Shown here piece after piece: positions 1-5,505 of a stretch of DNA of 7,778 nucleotides. The notes beneath the pieces are model-generated. The model searched no databases. It saw only the letters and a program-made list of their open reading frames with translations, and was not told the origin of the DNA. The stretch lies in assembly GCA_947457605.1 (NCBI GenBank), contig CANGWP010000105.1, positions 1 to 7,778 on the forward strand. Reading direction: 5' to 3'. The translations under genes were made by a program, and so were the position numbers. Each line of letters begins with the position of its first letter. Within the stretch, counting starts at the first letter, position 1. This DNA is from Bdellovibrionales bacterium. Its GTDB lineage: Bacteria > Bdellovibrionota > UBA1018 > CAIMNF01.

Positions 1-30
1 CGGCTGTATGAATGGATGAAAGCTTTTTGA
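1..30 (+). CDS. possible C-terminal end of an upstream gene (partial)
   Basis: Plus-strand frame 1 is open from the window edge and reads RLYEWMKAF before a TGA at 28-30. The other two plus frames stop earlier (TGA at 17-19 and 9-11). A gene ending here would converge on the HAD gene, whose stop is at 45, which fits the convergent packing elsewhere in the window. Nine codons cannot identify a protein and the open frame may be chance. Confidence 0.25.
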   Translation, partial: RLYEWMKAF

Positions 31-44
31 TTCGAGTGCTGGAA

Positions 45-800
45 TCAGAGGGTTGAATCGAGTTGCAGGCTCAGCAATTGTTTCAGGTGAGTGTAGTTTC
101 CGCGCCACGCACCCGGTGATTTTTCAGTGGGAGCTTCAATGCAGGTCATTGTTCTGGCTTCTGTCCGGATCAGAAACACGGAAACACCCGCCGCAGTTGC
201 CGGCAAATCCATCTTCCGTTCGTTTCCGATCATCAGGCAGTGCTCTGCATGGAAGTTTTCTTGCTCCAGAAGTTCCAGATAATATTCTTTGTGGGGTTTG
301 CAAGCATGCATGCGATCGACCGTGGTAACGCTTTTGAAGAGAACGGGATCAATCCCGCCCCATTTCATTCGCATGTGAACGAAATCAAGATGCCAAACCG
401 GATTGGTGGCAAGCGTCAGAGAGTAATGTTCTTTTGCCCAATCCAGAAACTTGGCAGCACCATTGATTTTCCCAAAGTGCGATTTGAGTTTCGGAAAAAC
501 GGATCCAAGGTTCTCTTTCATGATGTTCTCGGCCTCGGAGAAAGAGACCTTGAAGTGTCGGGCGATGTTTTCTGTCAAACGCTCGTGATTGGTCTGGGTT
601 TTGGATGGCCGCCTGAGGGTGTAAGCCCCCCGGGTGAGAGCTTGGTAGGCCGCTCGCCACCCTTGATGCTTTTTCATGAGTGGAAGCGTTCGACCGATAA
701 ACTCAAAGTGAACCATCAGTCCACCTGAATCGATCAAGGTGCCATCGAGATCGCAAAGCAAATGTTTGAATCTGTTTTTAGGGAGACTCACCGGGCTCAT
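45..800 (-). CDS. HAD-family hydrolase (phosphatase-like)
   Basis: A predicted soluble cytoplasmic phosphatase of the haloacid dehalogenase superfamily, 251 residues long. Visible motifs are motif I DLDGT, with nucleophile Asp17 and general acid/base Asp19; motif II LATN, with Thr132; motif III Lys168 in CKPHKEYY; and a motif IV of the form GNERKMDL, with Asn193 and Asp198 where many relatives have GD...D. The stretch between motifs I and II (about residues 25-125) is helical-looking, consistent with a C1-type helical cap. The sequence does not reveal the substrate; sugar phosphates and phosphoglycolate are common in this group. The frame is open up to an ATG at 851, but I chose the ATG at 800. 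It has an AAGGAGG ribosome-binding site (806-812) five bases upstream, motif I then lies near the N terminus as usual, and a good promoter (823-851) sits inside the longer reading. The gene diverges from the PIG-L gene. Confidence 0.88.
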   Translation of the reverse strand: MSPVSLPKNRFKHLLCDLDGTLIDSGGLMVHFEFIGRTLPLMKKHQGWRAAYQALTRGAYTLRRPSKTQTNHERLTENIARHFKVSFSEAENIMKENLGSVFPKLKSHFGKINGAAKFLDWAKEHYSLTLATNPVWHLDFVHMRMKWGGIDPVLFKSVTTVDRMHACKPHKEYYLELLEQENFHAEHCLMIGNERKMDLPATAAGVSVFLIRTEARTMTCIEAPTEKSPGAWRGNYTHLKQLLSLQLDSTL

Positions 801-822
801 GGAGCCCTCCTTTTCGGAATCT

Positions 823-851
823 ATTGTACTGGAAAATTGGAGTAGCGTCAT
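823..851 (-). promoter_or_regulatory. sigma70-type promoter for the HAD gene
   Basis: Read on the minus strand, ATGACG (851-846; 4 of 6 to TTGACA) is followed after exactly 17 bp by TACAAT (828-823; 5 of 6 to TATAAT). Transcription would begin near 816, leaving a leader of about 16 nt that carries the AAGGAGG site. The fit of promoter, ribosome-binding site and start codon is good, but the assignment rests on inspection only. Confidence 0.55.
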
Positions 852-865
852 GTTCTAAGCTTTGT

Positions 866-871
866 TCTAAT
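866..871 (+). promoter_or_regulatory. candidate -10 element, possible leaderless start of the PIG-L gene
   Basis: TCTAAT matches TATAAT at 5 of 6 positions and ends 6 nt before the ATG at 878, so transcription could start on the A of the start codon. No Shine-Dalgarno sequence precedes that ATG, as expected of a leaderless mRNA. There is no recognisable -35 hexamer at 16-18 bp, which weakens the call. Confidence 0.3.
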
Positions 872-877
872 CAGTTC

Positions 878-1621
878 ATGGATTTTTCGCATTATGTCGA
901 TCAAATCGAGTCGCTCTATTTGTCCGGACTCCCGGAAGGACTCAAAAAAGAGGTTTCCGTTTTTCCCCCCCTCGAAAGAGTCATGGGAGAGGTGCCGAAA
1001 CGTCTTTTGATCATTGCCCCTCACCCGGATGATGAGTGCCTGATGTCCGGGCTTGCGCTTCGGGCCAAGGAGGAGTGTGGTACGGAAGTTGCGGTTCTGG
1101 CATACGGGTTCGGCAGTGATCCCAGCCGACAAGAAGAGCGAAAGAAAGAGTTCAAGAAGGCGCTTCAAGTGCTTGGATTTAAAGAACTAGTTCATGGCTC
1201 ATCCGGTGTGTTTGGGGTGATCCAATCCTTCCAGCCTGATGCCATCCTGATTCCAAACCGCCAGGATTCCCATCCGACCCACATTCGCTGCTCAGAGGAG
1301 GCTTGGAATGCGGCGCGCTCTGCCGCAGCCGCAAGCAAGAACAAGCTCATGGTTTTCGAGAGCGAATACTGGGGGCCTATGGGGAATCCCAATCTTTTGA
1401 TCCCGCTTTCATCCGGCACGGTGAAGCGAATGGGGCTTGGGCTTTTGTGCCACGAAGGCGAGATCGCAAGGAATCCTTATCACTTGAGCCTTCCCGCGTT
1501 TCTGATCGACCAACAGAGGCGAGGCTCTGAGATCATGTCTGGATTCGGCGCGAAGCCCGCTCCTGCAGTGTTCGCCCAACTGTACCGCAGAACCACGCTC
1601 AGCCCTGAAGCCTGGTCCTGA
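878..1621 (+). CDS. PIG-L/LmbE-family N-acetylglucosaminyl deacetylase-like protein
   Basis: A 247-residue protein of the PIG-L (LmbE-like) fold. This family holds zinc-dependent deacetylases that remove the acetyl group from N-acetylglucosamine-containing substrates such as GlcNAc-inositol, GlcNAc-malate or small GlcNAc compounds. The hallmark motif APHPDDE is at residues 47-53 (His49 and Asp52 as zinc ligands, Asp51 as likely general base), and DSHPTH at 130-135 supplies the third ligand, His135. No signal peptide or membrane segment is visible, so it is probably cytoplasmic. An upstream in-frame TTG at 824 gives a poor N terminus. The ATG at 878 is preferred, although it lacks a Shine-Dalgarno sequence and may be leaderless. 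Its 3' end overlaps the convergent CBS gene by 23 bp. A NagB gene lies 1.2 kb downstream. From memory, NagB-like and PIG-L domains are fused in some Bacteroidetes proteins, so an amino-sugar role is plausible; the exact substrate is unknown. Confidence 0.88.
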   Translation: MDFSHYVDQIESLYLSGLPEGLKKEVSVFPPLERVMGEVPKRLLIIAPHPDDECLMSGLALRAKEECGTEVAVLAYGFGSDPSRQEERKKEFKKALQVLGFKELVHGSSGVFGVIQSFQPDAILIPNRQDSHPTHIRCSEEAWNAARSAAAASKNKLMVFESEYWGPMGNPNLLIPLSSGTVKRMGLGLLCHEGEIARNPYHLSLPAFLIDQQRRGSEIMSGFGAKPAPAVFAQLYRRTTLSPEAWS

Positions 1622-2006
1622 GAAGATCCGCAAGGGCCTTCATTGCGTCGGTTGCGGTGAAGATTCCGACCAGATGTTGGTTGTCCAAAATCAGGGCCGA
1701 TCCGATACGCTTGTCAGCCATGGTGGCTACCACCTCATCAAGCTTTGCACTGCTTGAAACCGCGTAGGCATCTTCGAGTGCGATCTCTTCTACCCGGGTG
1801 ATGATCGGGTTCACACCCTCAAAGCCCATTGCCATTTTCAGGTCCCGATCACTCAGGATGCCTTTCAGCCTTCCTGCTTGCATGACGGGCAGGTGGCGGA
1901 TTCCGTGGGATTTCATAAAATCGCGGGCTGTGGCCAGAGATTGATCTGCGCCGATGGAGTGAGGGGCTGCGGTCATGTACTTGGTGATCGGAGGAATGGC
2001 TTTCAT
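1599..2006 (-). CDS. CBS-domain pair protein (Bateman module)
   Basis: A 135-residue protein made almost entirely of two CBS domains. CBS1 is about residues 8-60 (ITKYMTAAPHSI, GIRHLPVM, LKGILSDRDLK). CBS2 is about 70-130 (DAYAVSSSAKLDEVVATMADKRIGS in segments, then LVGIFTATDAMKAL). Such tandem modules bind adenosine nucleotides or S-adenosylmethionine-type ligands and act as energy or redox sensors. There is no attached catalytic or transport domain, so any effector is a separate partner. The ATG at 2006 has an AAGGGA ribosome-binding site five bases upstream. The gene diverges from a Crp/Fnr regulator gene, and the FNR-type box between them is at the right distance to activate this gene (see the promoter entry). 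The 3' end overlaps the PIG-L gene by 23 bp. I am sure of the domains; the biological role is inferred. Confidence 0.9.
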   Translation of the reverse strand: MKAIPPITKYMTAAPHSIGADQSLATARDFMKSHGIRHLPVMQAGRLKGILSDRDLKMAMGFEGVNPIITRVEEIALEDAYAVSSSAKLDEVVATMADKRIGSALILDNQHLVGIFTATDAMKALADLLRTRLQG

Positions 2007-2034
2007 GGGGTTCCCTTTCGTGGGACGTTTTGAC

Positions 2035-2058
2035 CCTCCGAGGAATTCTTCCTCGAGG
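2035..2058 (-). repeat. hairpin-forming inverted repeat in the CBS gene leader
   Basis: CGAGGAA (2039-2045) and TTCCTCG (2049-2055) are perfect inverted arms around the loop TTC. Outside them CCT (2035-2037) can pair with AGG (2056-2058) across one bulged C at 2038. If the CBS gene is transcribed from near 2073, this stem lies in its 5' leader, 29 nt upstream of the start codon. There is no U-tract, so it is not a terminator. An mRNA-stability or translational role is possible but unproven. Confidence 0.35.
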
Positions 2059-2079
2059 CGTCCCGGATCCTAGAGCGCG

Positions 2080-2121
2080 ACATTAGTGTGCTTTTTTTGA
2101 AAAAACCTTGATCAAGGTCAA
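2080..2121 (-). promoter_or_regulatory. FNR/Crp-type operator and candidate activated promoter for the CBS gene
   Basis: Positions 2108-2121 read TTGATCAAGGTCAA, matching the FNR consensus TTGAT-N4-ATCAA at 9 of 10 defined bases. The arms extend to the perfect dyad CTTGA-N6-TCAAG (2107-2122). On the minus strand TAATGT (2085-2080) could be a -10 that keeps the most conserved positions 1, 2 and 6. With +1 at 2073, the box is centred at exactly -41.5, the classical class II activation position for FNR/CRP. An overlapping hexamer, ACTAAT (2087-2082), would put it at -39.5. For the rightward regulator gene the box lies 31 bp before the ATG, too close for ordinary class II activation with a leader, so it would more likely act there as an autorepression site. 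The site is seen directly; the regulator and its polarity are inferred. Confidence 0.6.
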
Positions 2122-2152
2122 GTCGGCATTTTTTTTGCAAACTTGTTTGAAC

Positions 2153-2785
2153 ATGGCGCTTGAAAAAAATCCGGATGAAAAACTGATCGAGTCCACAATC
2201 CGAAAAATGGAACGGGAGCCTGGGGTGATTCATCTCCGGTATCGTCCCGGGGAGATGATCTTTCATCCAGGCAATGAGCCGGGTGGGACCTATTGGATCC
2301 GGACGGGTCAGATCAAGCTTGAGGCGATTGATCCGGGGGGGAAGACGCACTTTCTTCACGTGATGTCCGAGTCGAAGGTGCTTGGACTTGGCGCTTGCCT
2401 GATGAACCGACCGCACGCATATCAGGCAAAAACCCTGGGAGAAGTGAGTGTGATCTGGCTTGATGCGAAGAGCACCCGGAAGTTCATGTTGGATCACCCG
2501 GAGGTGGCAGAGCCCTTGATGCGTCAGCTCTGTGAGGAGCTCGAATTGTTGGAGGGACGGCTAAGGTCCGCGTACTCGCTCGATGCGACCGAGCGAGTGT
2601 ATGAGACCATTCTTTATTTGAAAAAATGCGATCCGTGCCGGAACTGGTCGCGTGGCGAAATTGCGGAATGGGCGGGAACCACTCCTGAAACCGTCGCTCG
2701 CGCGATTGCTGAACTCCGCGAGCAGGCCCGGATCTTTACCGAAGGTCGAAAGATCCATTTGTTGCGAAAAAAATTTCTGAACTAG
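2153..2785 (+). CDS. Crp/Fnr-family transcriptional regulator
   Basis: A 210-residue DNA-binding regulator. Residues about 15-115 form the cyclic-nucleotide-binding-like beta-roll (RYRPGEMIFHPGNEPGGTYW, then GQIKLEAI). Residues about 116-145 form the dimerisation helix. The winged helix-turn-helix follows (SRGEIAEWAGTTPETVARAIAEL, about 166-188). In the recognition helix, Glu179 and Arg183 align with Glu209 and Arg213 of E. coli FNR, which read the TGA core; the position of FNR Ser212 is Ala182. No N-terminal cysteine cluster for a 4Fe-4S centre is present, so it is not a canonical oxygen-sensing FNR and may be closer to DNR/heme or ligand-sensing types. A CxxC pair (Cys159, Cys162) lies just before the HTH. 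An in-frame TTG at 2108 falls inside the FNR-type box, so the ATG at 2153 is preferred, though it lacks a clear Shine-Dalgarno sequence. The stop overlaps that of nagB by a few bases. Confidence 0.88.
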   Translation: MALEKNPDEKLIESTIRKMEREPGVIHLRYRPGEMIFHPGNEPGGTYWIRTGQIKLEAIDPGGKTHFLHVMSESKVLGLGACLMNRPHAYQAKTLGEVSVIWLDAKSTRKFMLDHPEVAEPLMRQLCEELELLEGRLRSAYSLDATERVYETILYLKKCDPCRNWSRGEIAEWAGTTPETVARAIAELREQARIFTEGRKIHLLRKKFLN

Positions 2786-3510
2786 AGCAGGCTTGCGGCT
2801 TCTGAATCCAGAAACCAGGTCACATTCGAGTGCGACTGGAGCGCACTTGCAGGAATGTCCACATTCATTGGTTCATGAATCGCACGTTTTACTGCTTTGG
2901 CCTTTGAGTTTGACAGTGCCAGGACCCAGATTTTTTTTGCCTGAAGCAAGGTCCCGATTCCAACGGTCAATGCTTTTGGGATTGGCGCACCGTTCTTGAA
3001 GTTCGATGCGAGAGTTTCAGGGTGAAGTTCAATCAGCCTGGTCTTTGAGTCAAACGGAGACCCTGGCTCATTGAAGGCGATGTGTCCGTTTGTTCCGATT
3101 CCCAGGATTGCAATATCAATTCCTCCGGCATCGGAGATCTTTTTCTCGTAGTTCGCACACTCGACACCGGGATCTGATGTTTCGCCATTGAGTGACTCCC
3201 GCAAAGCGGGCGGAGTTTTTACTTTGGAATAAAAGTGGTGGTTCAGATAAGTGCGAAAGCTTTTTTCCTCGAACTTCGGGTCCAGGGGATAATACTCGTC
3301 CAATTGAAAGCAATGCCATGTTGAAACTTTGAGCTGTTTCGCATGTTGAGTCACCAGCTCATAAAAGGGAACCATGGTGTTTCCTGTGGGGAGCGCCAAT
3401 ACGGGACTCCGGGGTGCTGCCTGCAGGGCTTCAATCTCTGCGCTCAGGCGATGGATCAGATTGAGATACAATTCGGTTTTTGTCTCATAGCGCAGGATTT
3501 CGGGGCTCAT
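2782..3510 (-). CDS. nagB: glucosamine-6-phosphate deaminase (NagB)
   Basis: Cytoplasmic enzyme predicted to convert glucosamine 6-phosphate to fructose 6-phosphate and ammonia, feeding amino sugars into glycolysis. Its 242 residues equal the length of the short Bacillus subtilis NagB type, which lacks the allosteric C-terminal extension of E. coli NagB (266 residues). Visible elements are the phosphate-binding LPTGNT (40-45); QLDEYY with catalytic Asp71; GIGTNGHIAFNEPGSPF (137-153) with His143 and Glu148 of the ring-opening machinery; Arg158; and a C terminus DIPASALQSHSNVT that closely resembles the B. subtilis enzyme. Asn141 stands where E. coli has Asp141, but Asn is also found in the Bacillus class. 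The ATG at 3510 has no strong ribosome-binding site. The gene diverges from the thioesterase gene over 43 bp and converges with the Crp/Fnr gene. A related 6-phosphogluconolactonase is less likely given these motifs. Confidence 0.9.
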   Translation of the reverse strand: MSPEILRYETKTELYLNLIHRLSAEIEALQAAPRSPVLALPTGNTMVPFYELVTQHAKQLKVSTWHCFQLDEYYPLDPKFEEKSFRTYLNHHFYSKVKTPPALRESLNGETSDPGVECANYEKKISDAGGIDIAILGIGTNGHIAFNEPGSPFDSKTRLIELHPETLASNFKNGAPIPKALTVGIGTLLQAKKIWVLALSNSKAKAVKRAIHEPMNVDIPASALQSHSNVTWFLDSEAASLL

Positions 3511-3513
3511 GGA

Positions 3514-3551
3514 TTGGACTTCAGCCTAACACACATGGTAGGCCTGTCCAA
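3514..3551. repeat. nested dyad filling the nagB/thioesterase divergent gap
   Basis: Two pairs of perfect inverted arms are nested here. TTGGAC (3514-3519) pairs with GTCCAA (3546-3551), and GCCTA (3524-3528) pairs with TAGGC (3539-3543). The spacing between outer and inner arms is 4 bp on the left and 2 bp on the right, so symmetry is imperfect. The dyad occupies almost the whole 43-bp gap between the start codons. On the minus strand TTGGAC (3551-3546) and TAGGCT (3528-3523) are 17 bp apart and could be a weak nagB promoter. An operator for both genes is possible; coincidence cannot be excluded. Confidence 0.3.
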
Positions 3552-3553
3552 AT

Positions 3554-4033
3554 ATGAAGAGTTTGCAAGAGACCTATGCTCCCAATAGCATTTGCTTTGG
3601 TTGCGGCCCGAAAAATGAAAAGGGGCTGAGGATTCGCAGTATGATCGGAGAAGCTGGCGACGTCGTCGCCGATTTTATGCCCGAGAAGCACCATGAGGCA
3701 TTCCCCGGCATGATCAACGGCGGAATCATTGGATCCCTTTTGGATTGCCATTCCAATTGGACGGCCGCCTATGCACTCATGAAGCAGGCGAATGCAGATG
3801 CGCCTCCGTGCACTGTAACTGCGGATTTTCATGTGAAACTACGAGCGCCGACCCCATCCTCGCAGAAGATCAGGCTTCGGGCCAAGGTCGCGAGTCTTGA
3901 TCAGGATCGGGCAAAAATCGAGGCGCAGTGTTTTACGATTGGTGCGGACGGTGTGGAAAAACTTACGGCGACTTGCAGTGGGACTTTTGTTGCAGTGAAG
4001 GAAGGCCATCCGGCCTATCACAGGTGGGGCTGA
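3554..4033 (+). CDS. PaaI-like hotdog-fold thioesterase
   Basis: A 159-residue single-domain hotdog protein of the PaaI/4HBT thioesterase superfamily, predicted to hydrolyse acyl-CoA or related thioesters in the cytoplasm. The N terminus carries the CFGCGPKNEKGL signature (Cys14, Cys17) common in this subgroup. The active-site region reads FPGMINGGIIGSLLDCHSNW, with Gly56-Gly57 and Asp64 as likely catalytic acid, followed by the TVTADFHVKLRAPTP strand (about 87-101). Family hotdog domains usually dimerise or tetramerise. The ATG at 3554 places the CFGCG signature about 14 residues in, as usual, but has no obvious Shine-Dalgarno sequence. The stop is 4 nt before the ATG of the exonuclease III gene, so the two are probably co-transcribed and translationally coupled, although no functional link is obvious. 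Substrate unknown. Confidence 0.85.
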   Translation: MKSLQETYAPNSICFGCGPKNEKGLRIRSMIGEAGDVVADFMPEKHHEAFPGMINGGIIGSLLDCHSNWTAAYALMKQANADAPPCTVTADFHVKLRAPTPSSQKIRLRAKVASLDQDRAKIEAQCFTIGADGVEKLTATCSGTFVAVKEGHPAYHRWG

Positions 4034-4037
4034 AATC

Positions 4038-4802
4038 ATGAAAATTGTATCGTGGAATGTGAACGGCTATCGCGCAATTCTCGGAAAAGGGTTCCAAAAA
4101 TGGTTTCATGCCCAGGACGCCGATGTCATTGGCCTGCAGGAAGTAAAGGCTCACAAAGAGGCTGTTGATCCGAAGGCGATCGAGTATGATGGGTATGAGT
4201 GCTTCTGGCATGCCGCCAAGAAACCCGGATACAGCGGAACTGCGGTTTGGACCCGGGTGAAACCGGTTTCCTATCAGGAAGGGTTTGGAAATCCGAAATT
4301 TGATGACGAGGGTAGGACTCAGATTCTGGAATTCAAGGATTTTTATCTGCTCAATTGTTACTTTCCGAATTCCCAGGATGAGCGGGCACGGCTTCCATAC
4401 AAGCTTGAGTTTTGCGAGGAGGTGCTGAAATTTTGCGTGAAGGCGCAAAAAGCGGGCAAAGGCGTGATCGTCCAAGGGGATTTGAATGTGGCGCACACAG
4501 AGCTCGACATCAAGAATGCAAAAAGCAATGTTGATTCGCCCGGGTTTTATATCGAAGAACGAAACTGGATGACGGAGTTTTTAAAACACGGGATGCGGGA
4601 TGTGTTCCGGGAGCGGCACCCCGGAGAGACCGGGTTGTATACCTGGTGGAGTTACCGTGCGAATGCGCGTGCGAATAACACAGGCTGGCGGATTGACTAT
4701 CATGTGGTGAGCTCAAACCTGGTAGAGCGGGTGAAGGGTGTGGATCACCAGAGGAGCGTATTCGGATCCGATCATTGTCCGGTCTGGATCGAGCTCAAGT
4801 GA
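4038..4802 (+). CDS. xthA: exonuclease III / AP endonuclease (ExoIII family)
   Basis: A 254-residue DNA-repair nuclease predicted to incise DNA 5' of abasic sites and to remove 3' blocking groups in base-excision repair, with Mg2+ as cofactor. The full set of family residues is present: Asn7 (SWNVNG), Glu35 (LQEVK), Tyr108 (CYFPN), Asp148 and Asn150 (GDLNVAH), Asp220 (WRIDYH), and the terminal Asp245-His246 pair (GSDHCPV). Length and the MKIVSWNVNGYRA start are typical, and closer to the B. subtilis ExoA/APEX type than to a truncated form. The ATG at 4038 follows the thioesterase stop by 4 nt; AGGTGGGG (4022-4029) may serve as a ribosome-binding site. The 3' end overlaps the convergent oligoribonuclease gene by 8 bp. 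The symbol xthA is used by homology; exoA would be equally defensible. Confidence 0.94.
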   Translation: MKIVSWNVNGYRAILGKGFQKWFHAQDADVIGLQEVKAHKEAVDPKAIEYDGYECFWHAAKKPGYSGTAVWTRVKPVSYQEGFGNPKFDDEGRTQILEFKDFYLLNCYFPNSQDERARLPYKLEFCEEVLKFCVKAQKAGKGVIVQGDLNVAHTELDIKNAKSNVDSPGFYIEERNWMTEFLKHGMRDVFRERHPGETGLYTWWSYRANARANNTGWRIDYHVVSSNLVERVKGVDHQRSVFGSDHCPVWIELK

Positions 4803-5331
4803 GTTTCACAAAACTCAGATAGTGTTTTAGTTCTCCGATGGATTCCTGAAGGTCTCCAAGAGCCCGGTGCGCATTTTTCTTTTCGTATTTGATCTGATAG
4901 CGTTCGCGGAACACTTCCTTAAAGGAGCTTACGTCCACCATTCGGTAGTGAAGCTCCCGGGCGAGTGCTGGTAAATGAGAATCGATGAATCGGCGATCGT
5001 TGTGGATGGAGTTCCCTGCAAGCACCGCCCCGTCCTTCCCTTGCTTTTCTCCAAAATGGGACTTTACCCAAGCAACGAGCTCGGTTTCTACGGTTTCCTG
5101 CTTCCATCCGGAGCGGACCAGGTCGGTGAGGCCGCTTTTTCCATGATGTTCTTTGCACCAGTCGTTCATGGATTCGAGCACCGAGTCGGGCTGGTACACG
5201 ATATAATGCTTTTCGGCCACCGAATTGAGTTCGTAATCGGTGATGATTGCAGCAATCTCAAGGATTTTATCGGTCTTTTCATCGAGCCCCGTCATTTCGA
5301 GGTCCATCCAAAGTAGTAGTTTCTTAGCCAT
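4795..5331 (-). CDS. orn: oligoribonuclease (DEDDh 3'-5' exoribonuclease)
   Basis: Cytoplasmic exonuclease that degrades very short RNAs, finishing mRNA decay and hydrolysing pGpG, the linear product of c-di-GMP breakdown. All five DEDDh residues are visible: Asp10 and Glu12 (WMDLEMTGLD), Asp112 (GNSIHNDRRF), His155 (KKNAHRALGD) and Asp160. The 178 residues compare with 181 for E. coli Orn, and the HYRMVDVSSFKE segment is characteristic. The ATG at 5331 gives the normal family N terminus. A second in-frame ATG at 5349 would add six residues (MLAQLI). Neither has a good ribosome-binding site, and a weak -10-like TATGCT (5350-5345) overlaps the upstream ATG, favouring 5331. The gene diverges from the EF-G gene and overlaps the exonuclease III gene tail by 8 bp. 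Confidence 0.94.
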   Translation of the reverse strand: MAKKLLLWMDLEMTGLDEKTDKILEIAAIITDYELNSVAEKHYIVYQPDSVLESMNDWCKEHHGKSGLTDLVRSGWKQETVETELVAWVKSHFGEKQGKDGAVLAGNSIHNDRRFIDSHLPALARELHYRMVDVSSFKEVFRERYQIKYEKKNAHRALGDLQESIGELKHYLSFVKLT

Positions 5332-5505
5332 AATGAGTTGCGCGAGCATAGTCCAAAGATCAGGAAAATTAAAGCGTTTCCCGGTTGCTTAAAGCCCTTC
5401 TGTCGGGTAATGATATGGCATCCGAAATTTTTAATTCCCAGATGATTTCCGATCTCGTTTCGGGGCGGAATGAGTTTGTTTGAATGCCACAGTAAGGAGC
5501 AAAAA
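5332..5505 (+). promoter_or_regulatory. divergent orn/EF-G intergenic region with EF-G leader and ribosome-binding site
   Basis: This 174-bp gap is the longest in the window and must hold the promoters of both flanking genes. The EF-G gene has a clear TAAGGAG site at 5493-5499, six bases before its ATG. TTTAAT (5430-5435; 5 of 6 to TATAAT) in an AT-rich patch could be its -10, but no good -35 lies at 16-18 bp. TTGCTT (5385-5390) is another -35-like hexamer without a convincing partner. On the other strand TATGCT (5350-5345) may serve orn. I see no riboswitch, attenuator or tRNA-like structure here. The ribosome-binding site is secure; the promoter positions are weak. Confidence 0.4.

Noticed and set aside
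240..728. Plus-strand open frame of 162 codons opposite the HAD gene
   Set aside because: The minus strand encodes all HAD motifs here; the plus frame has no recognisable motif.
2108..2152. Upstream TTG start giving a 225-residue Crp/Fnr protein
   Set aside because: The TTG is inside the FNR-type operator and would add 15 poorly family-like residues; the ATG at 2153 gives a normal-length regulator.
2003..2497. Minus-strand open frame of 164 codons opposite the Crp/Fnr gene
   Set aside because: It lies antisense to a clear regulator gene, has no recognisable domain, and its composition looks like the complement of that coding sequence.
3085..3087. Asn in place of the E. coli NagB Asp141, suggesting an inactive enzyme
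   Set aside because: The B. subtilis-type NagB, which this protein matches in length and motifs, also has Asn at this position (GIGRNGHIGFNEP), so the change is normal for the class.
3963..4496. Minus-strand open frame of 177 codons opposite the exonuclease III gene
   Set aside because: Antisense to a well-supported gene with all catalytic residues; no motif of its own and no ribosome-binding site.
5470..5505. Upstream ATG start for EF-G
   Set aside because: The extra 12 residues are not part of the EF-G fold, and a strong TAAGGAG site directs initiation to the ATG at 5506.
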